A stretch of 64,000 bases of DNA. Source: Cricetomys ansorgei (lineage: Eukaryota; Chordata; Mammalia; Rodentia; Nesomyidae). Under the pieces are notes generated by a model. That model had not been told where the DNA came from. It saw only the letters and a program-made list of their open reading frames with translations, and did not search any database. Positions within the stretch are counted from its first letter, which is position 1. Each line of letters begins with the position of its first letter. Below, piece after piece: positions 57,151 to 64,000 of the stretch. The position numbers were made by a program, and so were the translations under genes. The stretch is from positions 1,790,001-1,854,000 of the forward strand of contig JAMJFZ010003746.1 in NCBI GenBank assembly GCA_026225945.1, written 5' to 3'.

Positions 57151-57491
57151 TGTGCCGGCTAGTTTTATGTCAGCTTGGCACAAGCCGAGAAGAGAGAACC
57201 ACAACTGAGAAATCGCCTCCACCAGACTGGTCTGTTGGCAAGCAGATCTTGATCGATGATTGGCGTGAGAAGGCCTGAGCTGTGTCAGGAAGCAGGCTGA
57301 GGAAGCCGTTATGTAAGCAGCACTCCTCCGCGGCAGCTGCGTCAGTTACTCCAAGCTCCTGCCTCGGGTCCTTGCACCGACTTCCCTGGATGGTGGACTA
57401 TAAGCTATAAGATGAAAAAAAAAATCCTTTCCTCCCCAAGTTGCTTTCACTCAATGTTTCATCACAGCAATAGAAACCATTACTAAGACCA
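57151..57491 (+). mobile_element. MT-type MaLR LTR, near full length
   Basis: Starts TGTGCCGGCTAGTTTTATGT, then CAGCTTGGCACAAGCCGAGA, AAGCAGGCTGAGGAAGCCGT, TTGCTTTCACTCAATGTTTC and CAGCAATAGAAACCATTACT. The AATAAA position has decayed to AAAAAAAA. Opposite orientation to the copy at 55360. Confidence 0.88.
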
Positions 57492-58421
57492 TCACTGTTA
57501 TAGTAAAAGCGTGTGTAAAATGAGGAGTTAAATGTTAGGCATAAAACAGCCAGGTTGGAAACACTGAAGAAGGTAAACAGGACGGCCTCCGCGGGCAAGT
57601 CAAGCTGATCAGACAGGGGCAGGGCAGTGCCGGAGAGAGGACAAGCCTGGGTCTTTGCAGACTCTGGCTGGTACAGATGACGCCCCGCCCCTCTTCCCCA
57701 TCACTTAGGAGGCATGCTGCCCTTTTGTATATTCTTCTAAAGTGTTACCAAGAGCAGATTCTAAGAAAGCTTCCACCCATTCCAGGAAGGAGACCACTCC
57801 AGACGCCCACAGACAGGGAGTCAGAGACAGGTAGGCATGGAAAACTGCAGCTGCATCTCGGCAGGTAGCAGAGTGTGGACAAGGGACACTTCACTCTCTA
57901 CCGAGAGGGTGTGCTCAGGAGAGCGACACAGAGACAGGAAGTGCGCCTGGTTTTTACCGTAAGGAAAGTGGTGACTGTCTTCAACCCGTCGGCTGAGGTT
58001 TGCCTCAGTCCTATTCAATTGGGTAGTCTGAAAATCCACACACAGGAACAAAGAGGTAAGTGGGCAGCTATTTAATCTGAGGATGTGGCAGCCTTTGTGT
58101 AAACCAGTTTTACTGTATGTGTAGAGTGGATTAAACATTAGTATGAAAGTCTTAGAAGGTGGGAAATAAAAGCATTTTAATTTTGTGTCCTAAGTCCCTC
58201 CTGCCACTGTGCCTTCCCTGCAGAGATGAGCAGAACCCTTGGGCCATGAGTGAGATCCTTCCTTAAACAGCACGTGAACTTCCTCACTGAGAGCTAAATC
58301 TGAACTCAATCTCATTGATCAATCAGCCTTCATGAGCCCTGACTTTGACTGGTGGGCATTGTGACATTGTGGGGCTTTTGAAATTCGTGCTAGTTATTTA
58401 TTTTTATTTATTTATTTTTGA
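57492..58421. other. Single-copy intergenic DNA
   Basis: Nothing recognised. Confidence 0.45.
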
Positions 58422-58556
58422 TTTTTTTCAAGACAGGGTTTCTCTGTTGCAACTCTGGCTGTCCTGGAACTCACTCTGTAGACCAGGCTGGCCTCGAACT
58501 CACAGAGATCCACCTGCCTCTGTCTCTTGAGTTCTGGGATCTGAGTGCTGGGATCA
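58422..58556 (-). mobile_element. B1 SINE
   Basis: CAAGACAGGGTTTCTCTGTT, GCAACTCTGGCTGTCCTGGA, ACTCACTCTGTAGACCAGGC and GAGATCCACCTGCCTCTGTC. The head near 58530-58556 is short. A T/TTTA-rich tail lies at 58396-58421. Confidence 0.92.
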
Positions 58557-59172
58557 TGCTAATGGATAGAATAATTAATTCCTTGTACAGGGGGCCTAAC
58601 TCAGGGTTATTGAATCAACTATTATAATGCACAGAGTAGACATTCCAGCTCCAAAATAGAAGCTAGCATAGAAAGATCAGGTCAAAGAAAGGGCAAAACC
58701 CAGCAAGACCAACAACTCTAACTCCATCTCTGGCATACTGGGACTGTTGGTCTTATCTGGGTTCCACAGGAATGGATAGCACCGGCTACCCAACTCTGTA
58801 ACTTTTGCCACCTGTGGCTCTCTACTCCATACAGCTCTCCTTGGCAAATGTCCCAAGTGTCTAGCTTCTCCAGTATCCTAAGATAAGCCTAGTGATGTAG
58901 GCTTTAATTTACAGCTTCATACACAGCCCACTCACGAGTTCCATGCAGTGACTCTGACCTTGCAGCACCCGGCCTGGCCTTGGTGGCTTTCTAGACATTT
59001 GTGCAAGCCTCTATAACCCCCTCACTCATGCATCCTGCATGGCTTGAAAACCAGCATCATGCAGCTGATGTCAAGATCTCCCGCTGACTCAAGATGTACC
59101 CTAGCCTTCTAGGAAGGCCTCAGCACTTTCTTTTCAAATGAGGTTTCAAAGGAATTTTGACGATCTCACCCT
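58557..59172. other. Single-copy intergenic DNA
   Basis: Nothing recognised. Confidence 0.45.
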
Positions 59173-59519
59173 TGTGGTGGTTTGAATGTGATGTCCGCCA
59201 TCAATTTCAGGCATTTGAATACTTGGACCCCAGTTGATAGCCCTATTTGGGGATGCTGAGAGGTCTAACCTTGCTGGAGGAAGTGTGTCACCGAGGGCAG
59301 GTAGCTTTGAGATTTCAAAATCCATGTGCCAATTCCAGTGAGCTCTGCTTCCTGTTTGCAGTTTGAGACCTGGGCTCTCTTCTGCTGCTCCCAGGGCCTA
59401 CGGCCTGATATCTCAGCTTCACCATCATGCACTATTATCCCGCAGGACCTTAAGCCCACCCTTTCTTCTCTAAATTCGTCATGGTGTTTTATCACAATAG
59501 AAAGGTAACCAGTAACATA
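59173..59519 (+). mobile_element. ORR1-type MaLR LTR, near full length
   Basis: Starts TGTGGTGGTTTGAATGTGAT, then TTTGAATACTTGGACCCCAG, TTGCTGGAGGAAGTGTGTCA, GTTTTATCACAATAGAAAGG and TAACCAGTAACA. No internal region, so probably solo. Confidence 0.87.
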
Positions 59520-60114
59520 ACCCTGAGACCGCAATGTGTCTGGTCTTTTAAGATATCTTTCCTGTTGTATTACAATGTTTGTGGTTTCCTCTTAGTGGCA
59601 CTAACCTTTTTAGCAATTACAACTAATTTTCTACACCTGCCCTGTCTTCAACTTTAAATAAATATAAGCAACTTACTTCATCAAACCACATTTCTATCTT
59701 TCTGCTCACTCTCACTGTACATCTGGATAAATGCTACAGTCTAAATGTTAGGCTGTCTTGAAATTTCCTCCACTAACCAACTTAGTCCACCATTTCTGAA
59801 TTCAGCCTAATGGAAGATATTAGGACATAGGCAAAGCACAGTTATTTGCCAAAATGTAAAATCGCCTTGAGCCCAATTCCCATTAGGGTTTTGTTCATCT
59901 CTGAAACACACTAGTACAATCTTTACTGTCTACATTTCTACTGGCATGGTGGTCTCTCAAGCTCACATCAGGATAGCCCACTAAGCTCTGCTTTCATTCC
60001 AGGCTGCTCTAGGCCATAGCTCTGTCTTCCATGTTCCTCCCATAAGCTCCCAAGGCCTAAGAACCGTACAGTGAGGTTTTTCATGCCAAGGACCTCACCA
60101 CTTTGCACTAGTTT
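59520..60114. other. Single-copy intergenic DNA
   Basis: Nothing recognised. Confidence 0.45.
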
Positions 60115-60455
60115 TCTGTATTTCTTTTCTCCTAAGACGAAATATCTGACAAGAAACATCTCAAGGGCTTATTTTGGTTCACTGAGGGTACAGTACATCC
60201 TGCCCGGAAAGGAATAATGACCTGAGCAGCTCTCAGTTTTTGGTGGCAGAGGCCTGAAGCTGCTTGCTCACATTTGGGCACTTCAGGAAGCAGACAGGAA
60301 GTAAAACTATACAATCCCAACTCATTCATGTGACCCTTACTTAGCCTCTGGCGAGACACTACCTCCTAAAGGTTCACCACTCACCCAAAACAGTGCCAAC
60401 CATTGGGGACCAAGCGTTCAAACACACTGCCTCTAGGGAGCATTTCACACCCAGC
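60115..60455 (-). mobile_element. Older MaLR-type LTR
   Basis: AAGACGAAATATCTGACAAG, AAACATCTCAAGGGCTTATT, GAGGGTACAGTACATCCTG, CTTCAGGAAGCAGACAGGAA. Resembles the reverse of a diverged rodent MaLR LTR; exact subfamily unknown. Confidence 0.5.
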
Positions 60456-60639
60456 CTGTAATGACTCCTCCTAGGAAAATGGTGCAACACACAGCAATGC
60501 TGCAGTTTTGGAGGGGCTTAGAATACATTAAAGGCCTAAAAGAGGCTGGGGTGGTGGCACTTGCACCCTCATTTATCTCCCATTTGGGGTAATCTTCTTT
60601 GCAGAAGACATATGGATTATTCATGGTTTCACAAACACC

Positions 60640-60785
60640 TATTTGGCTCAGCAGCCTGATGGCCTGAGTTCAATCTCTGGGACTTACATGGTACAACGAG
60701 AACCAATTTCTAGAAGTTGTCCTCTGACCTCACATGCACACAATGGTGTGTGGGTGCGACACAAGGATAATGTAAAAAACAAATG
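60640..60785 (+). mobile_element. B2/B3-group SINE, decayed
   Basis: CAGCAGCCTGATGGCCTGAG, TTCAATCTCTGGGACTTACA, TAGAAGTTGTCCTCTGACCT, ACACAATGGTGTGTGGGTGC. Related to the copies at 28620 and 41770. It lies just beyond the predicted Bms1 transcript end. A possible B1 start (GAGGCTGGGGTGGTGGCACT) lies at 60543. Confidence 0.7.
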
Positions 60786-60842
60786 AGGACCCAAGACAGT
60801 CAGGTTCAAAGGGATACAAATAAAAAGGCAGGCATAGAGTTG

Positions 60843-61387
60843 GAGGAATGCAATAGTGTTTAATGGGCACCGAGATTCACTTTGGAATTATGTACAGATG
60901 TTACACAGTATTGTGCATGTAAGTAATACCACTGAATTAAAAATTGATTAAAATGGCATAATTATGTACATTTGACATAAAATCTGAAAGCTTGATTTAC
61001 CATTTCTTCCTCCTGGGAACCTCATGAAGGTGGTAGAGCAAGCAGCTATTTATAAAAACCATAGTATATTCATCCCCAAATAAATCACTAGGCCAAAATT
61101 AATGGGAAAATAGTTTAATATGTTTATAGTACAAAATAAACCAAGACAGGGAGAAGCAGTGAGTTAATTCACAGAACCCCAAGTTACGCTGCCGAGAACC
61201 CTTCTCGCCGGATGCCATGAGCAAGCACACATCCTACAGCAGTCTTTTCCCACAGTTCCTCTTCAGGGCACAGGCTGGGAGGACACATCCCAGAGTCTCC
61301 TCAGGCTCTCATCCTCGCTTGTCACAAGCACACAAAGCCATCCTGGCTGCAGCTCCAGAAGACTGCCCCTCCATTCTGGAGACTACT
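60843..61387 (-). other. Bms1: Bms1 3' untranslated region (inferred)
   Basis: About 545 bp following the Bms1 stop codon on the minus strand. It is AT-rich and free of recognisable SINE or LTR sequence, unlike its left neighbour, and it ends near a minus-strand ATTAAA. The 3' boundary is inferred from that signal and not proven. Confidence 0.6.
60859..60864 (-). terminator. Bms1: Likely distal poly(A) signal of Bms1 (ATTAAA)
   Basis: The plus strand reads tttaat here, so the transcript would carry ATTAAA, the commonest variant signal. Cleavage would fall near 60840-60845. A second ATTAAA (61114-61119) with a TATAAA beside it lies about 250 bp nearer the stop and could give a shorter transcript. 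Confidence 0.5.
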
Positions 61388-61612
61388 TCAGCTGCCCTCT
61401 GCTCCTCTCAGACTGGACTTCTGACTTCGTTTTTCCTTCTGACCCTGGATCCGGAAGAGCTTCTTTCTCAGGTCCTTCTGCCGCCTCAGCTTCTCCTCTT
61501 CCTCCTTCTGCTTTATCTTCACGTGCTCCTTGTTGTGCAGATGTCTCTGCTCTTTGGCCTTCTTCATTTTATGACTGTGTATTGTGCTCAGAGCATCTAG
61601 AAGAGCCAGGAC
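61388..61612 (-). CDS. Bms1: Bms1 terminal coding exon (last 74 codons plus stop)
   Basis: Final coding exon of BMS1, a nucleolar GTPase of the U3 snoRNP/90S pre-ribosome that works with RCL1 in 40S subunit maturation. Read on the minus strand, the exon follows an acceptor CAG ending at 61613, starts in phase 0 with VLALLDALST, and continues through a very basic, Lys/Glu-rich, coiled-coil-like tail (KMKKAKEQRHLHNKEH, then KLRRQKDLRKKLFRIQGQKE) to a TGA at 61388-61390. This matches the C-terminal tail of mammalian BMS1 as I remember it. The tail is typical of proteins binding pre-rRNA. The last residues are GAEGS, a little shorter than the human end I recall (GAEGQLQ), so the terminus may differ in this lineage. 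No frameshift or internal stop is seen, so it reads as a live gene, not a processed copy, because the intron is present. The GTPase domain lies in exons outside the window. Confidence 0.93.
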   Translation of the reverse strand, partial: VLALLDALSTIHSHKMKKAKEQRHLHNKEHVKIKQKEEEEKLRRQKDLRKKLFRIQGQKEKRSQKSSLRGAEGS

Positions 61613-62023
61613 CTGACAAGGACAAAAATAGTGAACACAAGCCAGCTGGAGCCTCAGCACACGGGCTGATGGCATCAAATGAGATTCAATCCCAAGTGGA
61701 AATCAATTTAGTAAAAGTTCATCACAACTTGCACGGGGATGTAGGCATGTGCGTGGTTTACTTTTATAATAAAACCACCTACATTCGTCACTGTATGGAA
61801 CCATATGAAATTGGCCAAGTGGTTCGCCAGAGAGGTGCCCATTATTCCCTATTCAGATATAGGTGGAATACGCCTGACCAAGGATGCCAAAGGGTCCTGC
61901 AAAAGTCTGGCTCTTATGCTTTCCCAGTGAAGACTCAGAATACAGCAGAAATGGCAGTGTGCTGCTGAAAGCACTATTTCCATATCTAAATGTCACAAGC
62001 AATAAGCCACTTGCAGACAGTAC
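61613..62023 (-). other. Bms1: Last intron of Bms1
   Basis: A 411-bp GT-AG intron between the two coding exons. It contains a plus-strand open frame (61582-61968) that I cannot match to any family. No repeat is recognised inside it. Confidence 0.85.
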
Positions 62024-62185
62024 CTTCCTCTCATGAGGTTCCCGGATGACAGCCGGTCTCTGCCTGTCCCTTGTCACTTTGCCTGCCTTTGCTTGGGTCT
62101 TGGGCTTATTCTTAAATGGCAGAGACTTCTGCAAGGCTTTTGGAATGTGCAGTGAATTGAAATGTTTCTTTTGTCTCAGGATTGG
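62024..62185 (-). CDS. Bms1: Bms1 penultimate coding exon (54 codons)
   Basis: Second-last coding exon of BMS1. On the minus strand it follows a pyrimidine-rich tract plus CAG (62186-62188), begins in phase 0 with PILRQKKHFNSLH, and ends with REPHERK at AAG followed by the donor GTACTG (62018-62023). It is exactly 162 bp and joins in phase to the terminal exon after a 411-bp intron, giving REPHERK-VLALLDALS, the order known in mammalian BMS1. The segment is basic (KALQKSLPFKNKPKTQ, then AKAGKVTRDRQRP) and forms the start of the C-terminal tail. The exon before it should end with residues like NKDSLYK. I did not find that between 62186 and 64000, so that intron runs out of the window. Confidence 0.94.
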
Positions 62186-62829
62186 CTGAAAAAAAAAAAG
62201 AGAGACTATCACATATTTAAAGTATAACCTATACATACTTATAGATATTATATAAGATCTTTCCACAGATTGACTTTTCTACCAACTCAGTCACACCAGC
62301 ACCTGCTGACTACCAGAAATCAGCCCTCAACAGAGCGTAGGAACAGAGACAAGTTTATCTCAGTAGAGAACCTGGGTTTTATCTTTGGGAAACTGGGGTG
62401 GTTCTCTTCTAGCATAACAAGGATACTCTAGCTTTACAATGTGACTGCCAACCTTTCTTCCTCAGTAGCCAAAGTCTGACTCTGATTGTCATGTAAGGAT
62501 AGCAGAAAAAATAAGATTTAACTAGCACGTAAGGCACAGTCTATACACTGAATTCTAGGTTCAAATTAAATAATATGGCCTAGATACTTAACCACTCTAG
62601 AAATACTACTAATAAACAAAAGTTCTACAGGAGACAAGTCAAAGGTCAAACCAAGTATGTGGAGAACATTTCTGCTGTGCTTTTATTTTCTCTCTAAAGA
62701 CATCACCCACAGTTTCTTTCAAATCTTGGTTAAAGAACTCGAACTTTCAGATTTAAAGAACTCAGATAAACCTTCTCCAAAAAAGGAGATTGAGACTCTC
62801 TGGAAGTGGGTCACTTGAGGCAGCTCTTG
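62186..62829 (-). other. Bms1: Bms1 intron sequence, left part
   Basis: Intron upstream of the penultimate exon. It is AT-rich single-copy sequence with no exon-like frame on the minus strand and no clear repeat. Confidence 0.6.
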
Positions 62830-62995
62830 AGAGTCTCAGCCTGGCCCCATTCTCTCCTGTGAATGCAGTGTGACCAGCCACCTCTTGTCTTGTCATCATG
62901 TCTTCCCCAGCACGATGGCTCCACTTCTTCTTAAAGTGTGAGGCAAAACAAACCCTTCCTCCCTTAGATGCTGCTTCTCACGTATTTGTAATGGA
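62830..62995 (+). mobile_element. MaLR-type LTR fragment (ORR1/MT-like) in Bms1 intron
   Basis: Resembles the 3' half of a rodent MaLR LTR: a CATGTCTTCCCCAGCACGATGG block, then a degenerate poly(A)-signal block (GGCAAAACAAACCCTTCCTCCC) and GATGCTGCTTCTCACGTATTTG. Plus orientation, antisense to Bms1. The 5' half was not recognised. Confidence 0.5.
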
Positions 62996-63431
62996 CCCTG
63001 CTAATAACTTCAGGACACACAAGGGATCCTACCCTGAAACTGAATACACGTGCAACCTGAAGCCCACATCTACCCCTGTCTGACTTTAGAACATTCCATT
63101 ACCCTGAAAAAGAAACATGGATTTTTAAAACAAAAAAGGAAATTAAAAATTATCAAAATGGCAGAAATAAATCCTTATCTAATATAGACAGAGTAGCTAA
63201 ATGCATTTTTTTTAAAAAGAAAAAAAAAGAAAAAGGAAAAACAGATCCTGTTACACAATGCTTAGCACAGATACAGTTTGGTTTTAAGTACATCTAAGTT
63301 AAAAGTAAAGGGACAGAAGAAGATATTCAATGCCAACATTAATACAAAATTGATAAAAGACATATTTTTTATATGCTCTGGATCCATTATCCACATAGCC
63401 TAAACAATGAGCAAGATATTAATGGTATTCT

Positions 63432-63436
<5 letters not shown>
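62996..63436. other. Bms1 intron sequence, A/T-rich
   Basis: A-rich stretches near 63120-63240 and no exon or clear repeat. Confidence 0.45.
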
Positions 63437-63477
<41 letters not shown>

Positions 63478-63612
63478 CGAGACAGGGTTTCTCTGTTGTA
63501 ACTCTGGCTGTCCTGGAACTCACTCTGTAGACCAGGCTGGCCTGGAGCTCACAGAGATCCACCTGCCTCTGTCTACTGAGTGCTGGGATTAAAGGCGTGC
63601 ACCACCACTGCT
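63437..63612 (-). mobile_element. B1 SINE with (GT)n beside its tail
   Basis: A nearly full B1 in minus orientation: GAGACAGGGTTTCTCTGTTG, TGGCTGTCCTGGAACTCACT, CTGTAGACCAGGCTGGCC, and GCTGGGATTAAAGGCGTG near the element's start. A (GT)n tract at 63437-63474 replaces the usual A tail. It carries the gttacaac core variant. It looks young, with few changes. Confidence 0.9.
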
Positions 63613-63892
63613 GGTCCCCCTCACCCTTTTTTTTTTATGAACAAAGTATTTTTAAAAATAGGAAATGTAAAAACTCTCTCTTTCACATCATCTTCCCTAA
63701 CTACTGGAAGCTCACTCTAACAGGATTCTACTCAAAAGACCTAACCACTGAAGTCACTAATACATCCTATACCAAGGGCTGAGCCCTTCTAATTACATTA
63801 ACAGATACATCCCTGACAACTATCTACAGCAACCACATTCTCTTTTATTTGTTTACATCAGAGAAAACAAGTAAGTCAAAAACTGTTACAAG
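63613..63892. other. Bms1 intron sequence
   Basis: Short single-copy stretch; nothing recognised. Confidence 0.45.
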
Positions 63893-64000
63893 AGGGGCTG
63901 GGAGAGATGTTTGTTTAAGAGCACTTGCTGCTCTTCCAAAAAACTCAGGCTCAATTGTTAACACTACAACCATATGTAACTCCAGTTCCAGGAGATCTAA
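63893..64000 (+). mobile_element. B3/B2-type SINE, cut by window end
   Basis: tRNA-derived head (GGGGCTGGGAGAGATG, then GAGCACTTGCTGCTCTTCC) followed by a B3-like body (TGTAACTCCAGTTCCAGGAG). The element continues past 64000. Confidence 0.82.

Overview
This window is nuclear DNA of a muroid rodent (mouse/rat/hamster/gerbil group). The evidence is the repeat set: B1 SINEs, B2/B3/B4-type tRNA-headed SINEs, an ID-like SINE, MT- and ORR1-type MaLR LTRs, a URR1-type DNA transposon, and rodent L1 and HAL1-like LINEs, over a layer of old mammalian L1M, L2 and MIR. The species cannot be fixed from the sequence. Several B1 copies share a core variant that differs from the mouse form I remember.

Only one gene is recognised. 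The minus strand at the right end (about 60.84-62.19 kb) carries the last two coding exons and 3' UTR of Bms1, the ribosome-biogenesis GTPase. Its upstream exons lie beyond 64000. Everything left of about 60.8 kb is intergenic: I find no other exon, RNA gene, CRISPR array or operon-like structure. In human and mouse, BMS1 is followed on the same strand by RET, so this is probably part of the Bms1-Ret interval. That makes the few unusual AT-motif-rich single-copy islands (about 0.44, 22.7, 23.55 and 53.24 kb) worth testing as distal regulatory elements. Conservation cannot be seen from one sequence.

Layout: 0-2 kb single copy. 2-6.8 kb old L1M, a 736-bp CT tract and a SINE. 6.8-11.9 kb mostly single copy with MIR, B1, URR1 and ID/B1 pieces. 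11.9-20 kb LINE-rich: an L1 with an inverted 5' part, then a 4.8-kb minus-strand L1, a SINE with a TG tail, another L1 piece and a 450-bp TG minisatellite. 20-33 kb mostly single copy with L2, B1, B3, a B1+B3 pair and old L1M. 33-38 kb HAL1-like LINE and an ORR1 internal/LTR junction. 38.7-41.8 kb a decayed ERV-like element with two LTRs. 42-44.5 kb L1 interrupted by an LTR, then a second HAL1-like element interrupted by a B1. 45.8-49.6 kb compound microsatellite, SINEs and a second copy of the same LTR family. 49.6-60.8 kb single copy with MIRs, MT and ORR1 LTRs. 60.8-64 kb Bms1.

I found no evidence for a new functional system. The best leads are structural: a B1+B3 pair inside one perfect 14-bp target duplication, ORF1-only LINEs, an inverted L1, an ERV with very unequal LTRs, and a higher-order repeat inside the CT tract. 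All family names come from remembered consensus sequences and were not checked with RepeatMasker.
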